64,000 nucleotides of DNA from Tupaia tana (Eukaryota; Chordata; Mammalia; Scandentia; Tupaiidae). The DNA lies in the NCBI GenBank assembly GCA_026018925.1, contig JAKSZU010000005.1, forward strand, positions 21,686,779-21,750,778, in the 5' to 3' direction. The notes beneath the pieces are model-generated. The model was not told the origin of the DNA, made no database searches, and was given only the letters and a program-made list of their open reading frames with translations. Below, piece by piece: positions 1 to 11,720 of the stretch (positions within the stretch are counted from its first letter, which is position 1; every line of letters begins with the position of its first letter). Both the position numbers and the translations under genes were made by a program.

Positions 1-54
1 CACTGTGGTCAGCCATGTGGGAGTGGAGCACCCCAACTACCATGCCACCTGCTG
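1..54 (-). repeat. SINE-S/A head, cut by window edge
   Basis: The window opens inside a reverse-strand tRNA-like SINE head. The antisense B-box side (gtggtcagccatgtgggag) runs into the 5' end, ccacctgctg. The rest of the element lies outside the window. Confidence 0.75.
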
Positions 55-157
55 AGAGGAGGTTTTGCTGAATCTGTTCAGTGGGTTAGTCTTGTCTTTC
101 AGAGAGCCTTTGATTGGGAAGGATATTGAGTGTTATCCCTCCACTGAGGACTAACCG

Positions 158-292
158 GCTAACTAGGGGAAGTTGTTCAACCCTTCTAGGACTTGGTTAT
201 CTTATTTATAAAATGGAAATAATGATAGCAAGGCTAACATCTGGTCCAGGACATTTTATGTATTTTTCATAGTTATTATATGATATTGGGCA
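158..292 (+). repeat. MIR fragment
   Basis: The order ttgttcaaccc, ggttatcttatttataaaatgg and aataatgatagcaaggctaac matches the MIR core and 3' segment (the 'cctcatctgtaaaatgggg' type) at high divergence. Confidence 0.6.
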
Positions 293-384
293 CTTGGTAA
301 GTGTGTGCGTATGTATATGTGCACTGTATATATGCTTGTGTGTATTTACAGAAAGCATCTATCATAAGTGGAAAATCATTTTTA

Positions 385-548
385 AAATTCATATTATTAT
401 TATTATTATTTTAATATGCTATAGGGCAGTTAACCAGAGAGAGAGGGACAGAGGGAAAGTGAGAAAGCAACCCACCAGGTCTGTGGCTCAAACTGCGCTT
501 GGCCATATAGGAGTCCAGCTCCTTACCCACCAGGTCATCTGCTGGCCC
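385..548 (-). repeat. SINE-S, full length
   Basis: An antisense tail (att)n is followed by a GA-rich stretch, the antisense B-box region and the 5' end catctgctggcccc. Imperfect flanking duplications lie at 369-384 and 549-563 (gtggaaaatcatttt and gtgaaaatttttt). Confidence 0.8.
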
Positions 549-563
549 CGTGAAAATTTTTTA

Positions 564-2070
564 GAACAGTTTTTTTTTTCCCTCTTTTATAGTCCATTAT
601 CTCCAAATGACAGAATAAACCTACAACAGAGACAGAAGGCATAAGCAACGAGCTGTTTACAACCACATTCTTCATCTCACTGGAGACACTCTGCCTTGCT
701 TCATTTCAAAGACAGCGCTGTCTACAAGTTAGGAAGCGGCTTACTGGAAAGTAAGTACACAGGGTCTTACTTCACTGAGAATTTCTGGATAGTTACTTCA
801 GAATTATTCAGGATGGTACAGGAGATGTCTGCTTCACTTAGAAGAAGCAAAGGGTAATTGAGTACCTGTGGGTTGAAATGAAATAATGTTGCCAAAACAG
901 TTTGACGCATCTTGCTCAGGATTGGACTTTCACCAGCAGGGGTAATTCTCATCTCCATGGAAGCCAAGTACAACTGCAATGGGTTTCTGGAATTCCCTCT
1001 TACTGCACAATTAGTTCATCTAAGTTGAATCTTTTCCACCCCTTTGATGTATAGATTTGTTTGTTTTGCAATTATTTTGTTTAAAGACACTCTATGATTA
1101 TTTGCCTTCTGTACCCATTCTCGCAAATCCTTGGGATTTTTAAAAAACTACCATCGCAGGCAATCTCTAGGATCGTTCTGCCAAAGGAGAATAATGGGAT
1201 TAAAATCCCACACGCATGCAAGGAATATCTAAGAATATTATGGAGGCAATTTAAGCATGTACTAAATAGAGTATCCCTGCATCTAAATCAAAGTAGGCGC
1301 AAGTTCATTCCAATTTCAGGCTTGTGTGTTTTAAGTACCTGTTTCTTCTAGTGATCTTGGGTGGTCTGGAGACACCTAACTCCTCAGACAGAGGCAGAAG
1401 GGAAGACAAGAAGATGGACAAGGGCCCCGGGCAGCAGCACGCTCTTTTGGCCCTCCAGATCTGAAGAATATTCCTGAAGGATTAAGAGAAAATTGGTTCT
1501 CACAGTACAGTTTATCTGCCCGCAGGACACTGCTTCTCCGTTTCTCCCCTGGGCAGGTACCAGTTCCTCAGCTCGAAAGCAACAGAGCCTTTGCCGTGAC
1601 AGCGCTCCAGCGAGGAGTGGGGGGCTTGGGGGGGGGGTTGGGAGGGAGCTGAAGGCCTTCAGGGGGGCTGGGGAAGATGATTCCTCAAAGTGGCAGTCCT
1701 CGGGAATTTTACAGGTTTCTCATGTAGCCACTGTTACATTAAGTGCAGAAAGTACGCAGAAACTCACTCGGGGTTTTTTTATAATTATGAATTTTCACAA
1801 TCAAAATTATGATGGGTTGGTTAACTTAGTATGCTTAGTGTGTAGGTGTGCTTCAAATGAAAGGAAAAGTGACCTCTACAATATCATTATGTTGTTATCA
1901 TTATGAAACAAAGTTCATATAGTTCTTAGTGGTAAGCAAAGTATTGCTACATTTTAGCTCATTCAAGGCAAGAATTGAGACAGCAAAAACAGGGATGATA
2001 ATGATGACCGTGATAATCTTTGATAAAGACACTGAAGTTCACTGAAGTCCACCTTGGAAAATGTCAGTCA
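564..2070. other. Single-copy-looking stretch, no gene recognised
   Basis: I recognise no repeat, exon or RNA gene here. A G-run and moderately GC-rich patch lies at about 1,610-1,680. The open frames (for example 1,493-1,906) show no family signature and mixed composition. Confidence 0.5.
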
Positions 2071-2131
2071 TTCTTCTTTCTCTCTTTCTTTTCTCTTTTC
2101 CTTCCTTCCTTCCTTCCCTCCTTTCTTTCTT

Positions 2132-2199
<68 letters not shown>

Positions 2200-2228
2200 T
2201 TTTTCCTTTCTTTTTTTTTCTTTCCTTT
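2071..2228 (+). repeat. 158-nt uninterrupted polypyrimidine tract with (CT)n core
   Basis: Every base from 2,071 to 2,228 is C or T. The core at about 2,136-2,197 is a perfect (CT)n of about 31 units, flanked by TTCC and TTTC repeats. It generates spurious Ser/Leu and Arg/Glu open frames on both strands. Confidence 0.97.
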
Positions 2229-2273
2229 ATATCTCCTATGGGCAATAGAGACAGGCCCAATAGGCTCTTCTTC

Positions 2274-2547
2274 TTTTTTTTTTTTTTTTTTTTTTTTTGG
2301 AGAGGTTTTGGCTATAGGTTTGTGCACTGGTCAGAAAGACAGAGAAAGACAGAGAGACAGAAAGCAAGAAATCATCCCTGGTGGGGATGGCCACGCTGCA
2401 ATCCATTCTCCTCCATTCTCCTCTCGGAATCTTGAGCATGCACGCACACATGCCTGGCGTGAATTTAAGCCACCGGGTCTGGAGCTCGAGCCATGGTCGA
2501 CTACATGGGAGTCCAGCAACATAGTCATTTCGCCAACTGCTGGTCCC
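2274..2547 (-). repeat. SINE-A
   Basis: A poly(T) of about 25 (the antisense A tail) precedes the 3' motif ggagaggtttt. The GA-rich block and antisense head follow, ending aactgctggtccc. Weak flanking similarity (ataggctctt and atagagtctt) suggests an old TSD. Confidence 0.9.
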
Positions 2548-3308
2548 CCCATAGAGTCTTAATGCTGCAATCCACCCCCAGCTTCTGCCAGCCCCAGACC
2601 TTGACCATGAGCATACCTGTCATACTCAGGGAGGTCCCAGATGTGAATCTAGACCTGCCCATATGGGTCAACCTCATGAAACATTGTGTCTCTCCATTGT
2701 GCCTCCTTGTAGTCTGACTTTCTGAAGACTGTTCTTGCCCACTTCACACCATCACCTTATAACAAAAATGTATAGAATTATTTCTATTATGGAGTCCTGT
2801 GGGGTAAGTTAGGTTTCTTGCTCACTTAAACTGTAGCTGTAAAACAAAATCAGTTACCCTGGAAGCCTGGATATCATACAGTCCTTCAACATGTGAATGG
2901 CATTCAGGATCCCTGAAGTAGCAGAAAGCACGTCCTATAATAATGCTTACTGCACTGTAATAACACACACGCCTGCAGACACCAGTCCTGGGGACGGCGT
3001 TAAGGAAACCCTTGCAGTTTTCTCTGAGTACAGCAGCTGAGCTCTCTACCAGCCTTCCAGCCCCAGCATCTAGCATAGCGCCTGGCAAAATAAGTGCACA
3101 GGACTTCGTATTGAGCCTTGTAGAACGTGTTATTTATCTCTTCCTAAACACTCATTTATTTAAACTGAACAAATGCACACACATAATTGAACACACAGGT
3201 ACACCTCCTCTGTGAATAAACAAAGTGCCCACGAATTGAATCTATTTGCCTATTTATATTGATTTTTATTCCTGTGTTATACAAGGGCACCTTAAGAAGT
3301 TTGTAGAG

Positions 3309-3549
3309 GGGCCAGGCAGTGGCACAGTAGTAAATCATGATGCTTTGTAAGGTTGACCCACGTGGAAAGGTTCTGGGTTCAAATCCAGAGACCTCTCTGA
3401 GTAGACCAGACATGTTGTGCATGCCCATGATCCAGGGTTAGCTGGGGCTCAAGGTGAATCATAGTGTCACGATGCCATTGAGGGGACAGTCTGTTTCTTT
3501 CCCTCTATCTCATTGATGGAAGAAATACAAGAATAAACTGTAAACTTAC
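3309..3549 (+). repeat. SINE-C inserted in MITE
   Basis: The head gggccaggcagtggcacag leads to a B-box-like gggttcaaatcc. The tail reads tctttccctctatctc. The target duplication is aagaagtttgtagag (3,294-3,308) and aaagagtttgtggaa (3,551-3,565). Confidence 0.85.
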
Positions 3550-3654
3550 AAAAGAGTTTGTGGAAAGGTGAAATTAAAGTTCAAGTTTATTTTGATGCAA
3601 AAAAATGATGAAATCTATGCACAGTTGTTTTTATATGTGTTTTCCATAAACTTT

Positions 3655-3914
3655 TTTTTAGAGGTTTTTGCCATAGGGCACATGCGCTTGTCGGGGGTGG
3701 GGTGGGGTGGGGAGAGACAGAGATAGGGGGAGGGAAAGTGAGAAATTACCCTCCAGAAGGGGATGGCCATGCCACAATCCCTTTTCCTCCTTCTCCTCCT
3801 GGGATCTTGAGCACGCATGCACATGCACCCAGCATGATGTTCAAGTCCAGGACTTGAACTATGGTTGAACACGTGGGAGTCCAGTGACATAACCACTATG
3901 CCATCTGCTGGCCC
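3655..3914 (-). repeat. SINE-A inserted in MITE
   Basis: The antisense 3' end tagaggtttttgccatagg is followed by the GA block and the head ending catctgctggccc. TSDs are tttccataaactttt (3,641-3,654) and tttccatgaaatttt (3,915-3,929), both made of the MITE's own terminal repeat. Confidence 0.9.
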
Positions 3915-3944
3915 TTTCCATGAAATTTTAAAGACATCCCCCTC

Positions 3945-4247
3945 CCCCACGCAGAAATCTTCTCCAGTAAGCTGTGTGCATGATGTGAGAGCTCTGGTAT
4001 ATACCTGAAATCTCTCAAGGCTATATTTTTCCTCTCGTTCTTTGCCTCAGCTTAATGGCTCCACAGTATTGATGCCATTCTTTGCTAAGAGCTTGTTTGC
4101 AGGCAAACCACCCCTATTTACCCTATTTACAGTGAAACAAAAACTAGCAAATGAAGTTACTGTGTACATATAAACTAATCAAATGTTCATGTCTTCATGA
4201 AAGTTCGATGAGCTCCTCCAAGTTCATAGCTGCACATTTACTTGATT
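3945..4247. other. No recognised element
   Basis: Ordinary sequence between two SINEs with no open frame of note, RNA gene or repeat that I recognise. Confidence 0.4.
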
Positions 4248-4261
4248 AAAATGTTGCTCTT

Positions 4262-4511
4262 CGGGACCAGCAGTTAGCATAGTGGCTATGTCTCTGGACT
4301 CCCATGTAATCGACCACAGTTTGAGTCCCAGACCCAGTGGCTTAAACTCGCGCTGGGCACATGTGCAGGCATGTCCAAGATTCCGAGAGGAGAATGGAGG
4401 AGAAGGGATTTCAGCGTGGCCGTCCCCACTGGAGGGTGATTTCTCCCTTTCTGTCTCTCTGTCTCTCTCTGTCTGGTGAGTGCACATGCCCTATAGCAAA
4501 AACCTCTAAAA
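4262..4511 (+). repeat. SINE-A
   Basis: The head runs gggaccagcagttagca, the body is complete, and the 3' end is tatagcaaaaacctc. Perfect TSD aaaatgttgctctt at 4,248-4,261 and 4,512-4,525. Confidence 0.95.
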
Positions 4512-5007
4512 AAAATGTTGCTCTTGTGTTTAGTATTCTCAACTGGACTGGTCTGAAGTGTATATCATGCTGGGTAAATTCTCTTTAGAATCTAAGTGAT
4601 ATGTAGCAATTGAATATAAATAATAATAAATAATAAAAAAATGTTAAATGTTGTTCTCCTTAGTGGTACAAATAACTGTAGCTTTCTTCCACACTTCATT
4701 ATTTCCCTTTTCAAACAGTTTCGAGCCATTATATTTTACCCATTCTCTTTTGAAAGCAGATCAAACCTTTTATTTTCTGAGCCTAATCTGAACTGTAATG
4801 AGTCTAGAGTTCAGGATCTCAAACAATCCTTCCAGATCTGAGGACTGGGGCCAGCAGGTAGGTGTAAGTGCTCTTATGATTTGAAGATGTTTCAAAGAGG
4901 AAAAAAAAAAATCAAAGGGATAACTCAATTATTTCTGAGATCTGTAAAGCATGATCTCATTCTTACTGGCAATGATTTTGAGAGGGAGAGAAAAGAGAAA
5001 TTGACCT

Positions 5008-5229
5008 AAATTTGCGGTTCTCACAATGTAGGGAGTTTTCACCACCCATAGGACATTTGCAATGTCTGGAGACTTTGTTGGGACTGAGGCTCAGGGGACA
5101 GTTGTTCCTTTTATGTGGTGAGTAGAAACCAGGGGTGTTGCCAAACATTTTACAGTGCACAGGACAGCCCCCACACAAGAATCCTCTGTCCTTAAATGTC
5201 AGTAATGGGAGATTAACAAGCCCTGGTCT
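5008..5229 (+). mobile_element. MER20-type hAT MITE
   Basis: Matches the well-known MER20 order: gcggttctcacaat, ggacatttgcaatgtctgga, gtggtgagtagaaaccaggg, acagtgcacaggacagcccc and aaatgtcagtaatg. Non-autonomous and old. Confidence 0.85.
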
Positions 5230-5405
5230 GGACTATACCTGAGGTTAGCGCTCTGGCCACCACCTCACTGACTGAACTACATGCTTTGGAGAATTTCTCC
5301 AATCTTCTGAAATAAAAAAACAAACGGGGAGATGTTGGTGGTAATTGTTCCTATTCTCTTGTCCCAGAGTCAACACTATGAAATTATTACAAACTAAAAA
5401 GGACA

Positions 5406-5612
5406 TTTTTTTTTCCAGAAAGAGAGAGAGGCACCCGTAATAGGGCCTTCACATCATGATCCAGGCCCAGCCTCAGCCAGCTAGGACCATGGGCGTGCAT
5501 GTGCCCAGCATGTGCAGGGAAAACTCTAAACACAGACCTGGAGTCCTTCCTGGGGGTCCCACATGGCAGACTACCGCTGGGCCAGTGTCTGGCTCAACAG
5601 TGCATTAAACCA
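5406..5612 (-). repeat. SINE-C, diverged
   Basis: The GA-rich start is followed by ccagcctcagccagctagg and the antisense head cttcctgggggtcccacatgg. This is the reverse complement of the SINE-C layout at 39.8 kb. Confidence 0.6.
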
Positions 5613-6373
5613 TGATTCACCTACATGAATCTCTTCACTGGTTGGTCTTCTCTTCGATGAGCTGTTGGAGCAACCAGACTCATGGACGGTTTACTGGAGA
5701 CCCATCTAACTTTAGGCATTCTGCCCTGGATGTTTTTTCTTCCTCATTTTCTAAACTGACTTGACTATGGATTAATGTCGTCTTCATTCTGGCTTTAAGG
5801 CCTTAAAGCAACCGGAGCCGTTTAGACTGTATCGGATGTCATTTCAGTTAATAACCACAGTCAGTGTTCTGAGATGAATTCTATCTGCCCATTATACCCC
5901 AAATTGTAGACTCTGTAATAATGAAATTTAATTTGGGAATGTCTTCTCTTGAGTTTTCCCAACATGTTTTGACCTGCTCAGCCCAGCAGGAAGCAAGAAC
6001 AGAAAACTGTAAATAGATTTGAAAAGCATTTAAATTCAGTGCAAACAGTAATTCATATGCAAGGTTTAACCTTGAAATTCCAGAAAGATTTGAAGGTTTG
6101 TTTTATGAGGTTTACCTACCCATTATGTTAACATTGACCTTTTTCAGTATCTAACTTAATTGTCTTGGAAGACAATTATCATGATGACTGGTTTGGGTTA
6201 TTTTACCAAGATTTTGCCAATATGTATTTTGCTTATTTCACTAGCTCTCAAATATTTACTGCCTTTCAAGGATAATATCATTAAAATTGCATTAGATGGT
6301 AGTAAGTCTGCCAGGATGCTGTCTTCAGTGGACAAGATATCCCTAGTGGAACTCATTATATATGACTCTGTAT
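5613..6373. other. No recognised gene or repeat
   Basis: AT-rich sequence. The 60-75-aa open frames at 6,160-6,387 oppose each other and show no family signature. Confidence 0.4.
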
Positions 6374-6375
6374 GG

Positions 6376-6566
6376 CGTAGCATTTAAAATTCAGACAACA
6401 GAGGCAGACTGTCTGGGTTCCAATCCAGCTCTACCCCTTCCCTTGGGGTGAGCGTGTACAGGAGAGTGTATGGCCAAGTTCCCTAATTCTTCTCTGTCTC
6501 AGCTTTCTTGTGTGTAAAATTGTGATAGTATCTCCGTCGTAGGTATTTGTCTAAATTAAATTAGTT
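6376..6566 (+). repeat. MIR
   Basis: The MIR core is readable: aggcagactgtctgggttcc, aatccagctctacccc, gtctcagctttcttgtgtg and taaaattgtgatagtatc. Confidence 0.75.
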
Positions 6567-6568
6567 AA

Positions 6569-6702
6569 GCCAGTGATTTTCAAAGTGAGTTCCCAAGCCA
6601 GCATCACCTGGGACTTTATTAGAAATGTAAATTTTCTGCCCTAGCTTGGACCTTCTGAATGTGACATCTTTGGATAATTCTGATGCGTGCAAAAGCTTGA
6701 AA
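6569..6702 (+). mobile_element. MER5A-type hAT MITE
   Basis: Starts cagtgattttcaaagtg, followed by agcatcacctgggac, ttagaaatgtaaatttt and gataattctgatgcgtgc. This is the characteristic MER5A series; the right end is truncated. Confidence 0.85.
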
Positions 6703-6789
6703 TATTTGCAGGCTTTAAAAAAAGAATACATTATATATTTCTGTGTACTCATTTATTTGAAAACAAATCTATTTCTGAAATGTTTCTTG

Positions 6790-7385
6790 CTTTCACATAC
6801 CTCTGACTTTTCATGAAGTGTAAGGCGATTTATCTGGAATCACTTTCCCTCCGGCGGCCCTTCACCTGGCTCTCTGGACTTTCCCATCACTTTTTGCCTG
6901 CCTTCAAGTCTTCCACCTTTTGTGGACCTTGTGTAAGTCTTGTTGCCTCAGGACTAGGGCTTTCTTTGCTTTCCACACCACTTACAATTACGTGAGAAAG
7001 GGGATGTATGCTGCTGCCAGAAAGCATATCCGGTTTTCAGTGTTTGTCTCACTCCTCAGGACCAGGGGGCATCACTCGTACTCTGTTCTGTACAACCCAC
7101 CCAACGTGTCCTCCTTAAGGGAAGAAAGATGCTGACTAGTAACACGAGGGAAATATTCTGCATGCACTCGACAGTTCTCAACGTGCTGGTGCTCATGCAT
7201 AAGAGCTGCGGAGGCTCACGAATGCCTTGGTGGCCAGCTAAGCAGCAGAGGGGCCATGCCATGCAAGAAGAACTTTAGACAAAGAAATCCTGGTGGGAGG
7301 GCCTCTGACACCGTGAGATTTCTGTCCTCACTCAGCATCATAGATCAACTAAACTAAGAGTAGACAGAACTGCAGGAGTCCTTCT
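6790..7385. other. No recognised gene or repeat
   Basis: Moderate-GC sequence with short overlapping open frames (6,813-7,262) on both strands. No domain, splice pattern or repeat is recognised. Confidence 0.4.
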
Positions 7386-7401
7386 AAAAAGTACAGTATG
7401 G

Positions 7402-7649
7402 TGGGACCAGCAGATGGCTCATGGTTATGTCATTGGACACTCACGCAGTCAACTGCAGTTTCAGTCCCAGACCCGGTGACTTGAAACTCACACCAGGGGC
7501 ATGTGCAAGCATGCCCAAAGTCTCAAGAGGATAATGGAAGAGAGGAGATTTTGGCATGGCCACCCTCTCTGGGGGTTATTTCTCACTTTCTCTCTCTTTC
7601 TGTCTTTCCAGTGAGCATGCACGCCCTATAGCGAATATCTTCCTTAAAA
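7402..7649 (+). repeat. SINE-A, diverged
   Basis: Head gggaccagcagatggctcat and 3' end ccctatagcgaatatcttcc. TSD aaaaagtacagtatgg (7,386-7,401) and aaaaagtgcagtatgg (7,650-7,665), one mismatch. Confidence 0.92.
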
Positions 7650-7804
7650 AAAAAGTGCAGTATGGCAAGGAGGATGGAACTTTACCACAGAGAAAAGTAC
7701 CTGACACTACCTGCACCAGGGGATCTAGGGCAACATCGTCAGTCATAAATCACATCGACAGCTTGCTGCTCCATGTGACAGGGTGAAAATGGCCCTTCAC
7801 TTCT

Positions 7805-8115
7805 GTGGTCTTCCTCCTCCAAACACATGGCCCCAGTCCAATAATGAGAAAATCTTCAGACAAACCCTATCATGACCAGTACTCCTCAAAACTATCAAGA
7901 TAATCAAAAACAAGGGAAGTTCAATAAACTATCACAGTCAAGAGGTGTCTAGGGAACAATGACACCTAAATGTAGCATGGTGTCCTAGTTAGGGGGCTGG
8001 GACAGAAAAGGGGCATCAGGTAAAAACTAAGGAGGTCTGAACACTGGGACTTTAGTTAATAACAGTGCATCAATATTGATCCATCAATTGTAATAAATGT
8101 ATTATAGTTATTTTC
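7805..8115 (+). mobile_element. Old L1 3' UTR fragment
   Basis: The order aaaactatcaagataatc, aaaacaagggaagttc, ggtgtcctagttagg, ggtaaaaactaaggagg and tttagttaataacagtgc matches a known L1M-type 3' UTR. It faces the antisense L1 that follows. Confidence 0.7.
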
Positions 8116-8178
8116 TGAGTCCATTCAGGCTAGTTTTTCCAGTTCCCTGAAGTATGTTATTAGGTTGTCTCTTTGCCA

Positions 8179-8210
<32 letters not shown>

Positions 8211-8365
8211 GTGTACTAATCGCAATGAACTTCCCTTTTATGATTGCTTTTGCTGTCTCCCCATACTTTATGGAAATGTGTGTTTACATTAAGCATTTAA
8301 ATCTGTATTTTATTTCTAAATACAACTTAAATTGATCCTGTAAAATGTTTATATACTGTGTTTTT

Positions 8366-8641
8366 TTTTTTTTTTTTTTTTTCTTTTTTTGGAGAGGTTT
8401 TTGCTATAGGGCGCGTGCGCTCGCCAGACAGACAGAGAGAGACAGAGAGATAGAAAGCAGGAAATCACCCCCCAGGGGGGATGGCCACGCCGCAATCCCT
8501 TCTCCTCCATTCTCCTCTCGGGATCTTGGGCACGCATGCACACGCGCCCGGCGTGAGTTTAAGCCGCCGGGTCCGGGACTCGAACCGCGGTTGACTACGT
8601 GGGAGTCCAGCGACATAGCCATTACGCTAACTGCTGGTCCC
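8366..8641 (-). repeat. SINE-A
   Basis: A long T tract, then ggagaggtttttgctatagg and a near-consensus antisense body. TSD atactgtgttttt at 8,353-8,365 and 8,642-8,654, identical. B box ggttcgagtcc (antisense) intact. Confidence 0.96.
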
Positions 8642-9303
8642 ATACTGTGTTTTTATTATCAACCAGTTCAAAATAGTTTCTAATGATCAATTTTTGCACC
8701 AAGGATTTCTTAGAAGTATATAGTTCATTTTCAAATATTTTTTTTAAAAATTTTGTAATTATTTTGTTATTAATTTCTAATTTAATTGCAATTTGGTCAG
8801 AAAAAAAATACTCTTTACCAGTTCCATCCTTTTAAATTAGAGACTTGTTTATAACCCAAAATGTGGTCTATTTTGGTGAATATTCATGTTCACCTGAAAA
8901 GAATGAATACTGCATTCCACAGATGTTCAGTGCAGTGTCTTATAAACACTGCAATTAGGTTAGATTGGTTGATAGAATTGTTCAAGAGCACTGATACTCT
9001 GTGTATTTATTTTATAAATTACTGAGAGAGGAGTGTTGATGTCTTCGACTAAAATTGCTGATATCATTATTTCTATTTTCATCAGTGTTTGTCTCATATG
9101 TTTTAAAACTGTGTGACTGCATATATATGTATTAATAATTGTTAGGTCGCTTGATGAATTGATTATTTAGTCATTATGAAATATCTACTTCGGCTGATAG
9201 CATTTGCCATAAAGACTTCTTTGTCTGTTAGTAATATAGCCACTTTAGCTTTCTTTCTTCTGATTAGTGCTTTTTCATCCTTATTTCCTTCTCTACCTTT
9301 AAA

Positions 9304-9490
9304 AAAATCTTTCTAGAAAAATTTATTAAATTTTATTTATTATTATTGTTATTTCATCTGGACCAGAGAGAGACACGAAGAGAGAGAGAAAGGGAAAGTG
9401 AGAAAGCAAGTTGCCAGGTCTGGGCCTTGAACCATGGTCAGCCATGTGAGAATTCAGTGCCTCAACCACCACGCCACCTACTGCCCCCAC
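9304..9490 (-). repeat. SINE-S
   Basis: Antisense tail ttatttcatctggaccaga, a GA block, and head end ccacctactgcccc. TSD ctacctttaaa (9,293-9,303) and ctaccttttaaa (9,491-9,502). Confidence 0.85.
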
Positions 9491-9602
9491 CTACCTTTTA
9501 AATTTTAATGTATCTGTGTTTTTGTACTTAAAGCAAATTTCTCATAGACAGCATATGGTTGGGTCGTACACTTTTATCCAGTTTGACAAGCTTTAACTTT
9601 TA

Positions 9603-9823
9603 TTATTATTACCACCACAGGGTATGAGCGCTCAACAGAAAAGAGAAAGCATCCCCTGTGGGGAATGGTCATGCCTCATCTTTCCCTCCTTTCAGAATTC
9701 TGGACAAGCTTGCACATGTGCCAGGCGTGTTTCTCCAGATACTGAATCCAGGACTCAAACCATATGGTCAACTGCAAGGGATCTGGCTGCCTCACCACCA
9801 GGCCACGGAGCCAGTCCGGCAAT
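9603..9823 (-). repeat. SINE-A-old
   Basis: The antisense body (catcccctgtggggaatggtc) and diverged head end ggccacggagccagtcc are readable. TSD is ctttaactttta (9,591-9,602) and ctctaacttttaata (9,824-9,838). Confidence 0.8.
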
Positions 9824-10147
9824 CTCTAACTTTTAATACACTTGTTTAGATTATCTACATGTGGGATGTACATCCGTATATTTGGGTTTGAGTCTAGCAT
9901 TCTCACTATTTGTTTTCTAGTTATCTCCCTATCGTTTGTTCCTTGATTGCTCTGTTCTTTCCTTTTGGGTTAACTAGAATTTTTATAGATTCTGTGTCAT
10001 TATTGGCTTACTATTCATTCATAACTTATTTATTAGTATTCATTAGGTATTCTATATTTTACAATAAGTATCTTTACCTTATCGTATCTTATTTCGACAT
10101 AATATTTTTACATGTAATATAAGAACTTACAAGCATATACGTTCCTT

Positions 10148-10312
10148 GGGAGCGGCAGGTGGCATGGTGGTTGAGGCACTGACACTCCCCCATGGCTGAC
10201 CATAATTCAAGTCCTGGACCTGGTGGCTTGCTTTCTCTCTCTCTCTGTCTTTCTCTGTGTCTCTCTCTGATCAAATTAAAATATATGAATGAATGAATAA
10301 ATAAAATTAAAT
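10148..10312 (+). repeat. SINE-S
   Basis: Head gggagcggcaggtggcatgg, B-box-like aattcaagtcc, then a direct switch to cttgctttctctctc and an AT-rich tail with (gaat)n. It sits inside the old antisense L1. Confidence 0.85.
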
Positions 10313-11445
10313 AATTCTTTTTTCAAAAAAGAGTATACTTTATCCCATTCTTTGTTCTACTGTCATACATTTTACTTCATGAATTACAAGTTCCACAAGA
10401 AATTATTACTTTTTTTTTGAAACTGTCTTTTGCATTTACCTGCACATTAACCATGTCTAGTGCTCTCTTTTCTTTTTTATGATGCAAGTTACTGATTTTA
10501 CTTCAGCCCAGGAAGCTTTTTTTAACAATTCTTACAGTACCAACCTACTGGGGCAAAAATATCTTTCCTCCCTTTGTTTATCTGAAACTGAGTACTCTGC
10601 CTTTATTTTTGAAGAATATTTTCACTGGATATACTGTGTTAACATTTTCTTTCAACAGGCTAGAGATGTATTTCCTTTGTTGTCTGGCTTTCACTGTGTC
10701 TGGTGAGAAGTGCAATAAATTCTTAATTTTTGTTCTTGTCTATATGTTCTCTTTCTCCTCCCTAGCTATATGTAGGATATACTCTTTATCATCAGTTTCT
10801 TGGTAATATGAGTTTGATTTACTTTAGTGTGTTTTCCTAATGTTTCTTCTGTTTGGAATTTAGCAAGCTCCTTGGATCTATAGGTTTATAGATTTAAAAG
10901 ATTTTGAAAAGTTCTGACTATTCTTCAAGAAATTGTCTACCCTTCCCCCATTCAAGTGATAGTCATTTGATATCCTCCCACATGACGCTAAAGCACTGCT
11001 CGTGTTTGTTCATCTATCTTTTCCTTGTGTTTCAATTTGGCTAGCTTTACCCTATGTCTTCAATTTCACTGCTATGTTTTTCTGCAGTATTTAATTTGTT
11101 GCTAATCCTACCCAATGAATTTTGCTTTTCAGATTTTAAATTTTTCAACTTTAAAAGTTCTGTGTGTGTACAGCTTACATTTCCCTTGTGATAATGTGTT
11201 TTCCTTTTTTCTTGAACATATTAAAATAGCAACTTTAAATTCCCCAAGGTAGGAAGCCAGAATGATAGTAAGCCTCTCGTTATTTGTTTTTCTTCTCTCA
11301 AGGATTACAATCCTATGTACGCAGTTGCTTAGTGTATTTTGTCTGCTTTTCTAATTGTTCATGCCAGGAGGGAAAGTACAACAGTAATGCCTACAACATG
11401 ACAAAAAGTATAAATTACTCACAATCTTTTAACACACCAAGAATA

Positions 11446-11711
11446 GGAACCAGCAGTTGGCGTAATGGTTGTGTCACTGGACTCCCATATGATCAACCAC
11501 GGTTTGAGTCCCAGACCCGGTGTCTTGAACTCATGCTGGGCACATGTGCGTGCGTGCCCAAGATCCCAAGAGGAAAATGGAGGAGAAGGGATTGTGGCGT
11601 GTCCACCTCCCTTGGGGGGAGATTTCTTGCTTTCTGTCTCTCTGTCTTTCTCTGTCTTTCTGGAGCACACGCAAGTGCCCTATAGCAAAAACCTCTCAAA
11701 AACAAAACAAA
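11446..11711 (+). repeat. SINE-A, first of a tandem pair
   Basis: Head ggaaccagcagttggcg, complete body, tail aaacaaaacaaaac. Left target copy acacaccaagaata at 11,432-11,445. Its right side abuts a second SINE-A. Confidence 0.93.
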
Positions 11712-11720
11712 ACACACTGA

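Larger units (their letters stand above)
3281..3941. mobile_element. Palindromic MITE (Tc1/mariner-like), split by two SINEs
   Basis: Left terminal repeat ccttaagaagtttgtag and right end ccatgaaattttaaagac are inverted relative to each other. The interior (aaattaaagttcaagtttat, gaaatctatgcacag) matches the other copies at 34.0, 41.0, 49.9, 55.0, 57.6 and 61.2 kb. A SINE-C and a SINE-A lie inside. Confidence 0.7.
8116..11250 (-). mobile_element. Old L1 (ORF2 side into ORF1), split by SINEs
   Basis: Between SINEs, the + strand carries the reverse complement of L1M-type sequence: ttgcttttgctgtctcccc, tagagacttgtttataaccc, atgtggtctattttggtg, tagacagcatatggttggg, and from about 10.5 kb cttcagcccaggaagctt and agtgatagtcatttgatatc. 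Reading frames are lost. At least four SINEs interrupt it, so it predates them. Confidence 0.75.

Noticed and set aside
2020-2562. 180-aa frame rich in Ser/Leu followed by a Gln/Arg-rich part
   Set aside because: It is the translation of the (CT)n tract and a SINE-A. Frames with PFSSRDLGHARTR or PRSREENGGEGIAAWPSPL recur at every SINE-A copy.
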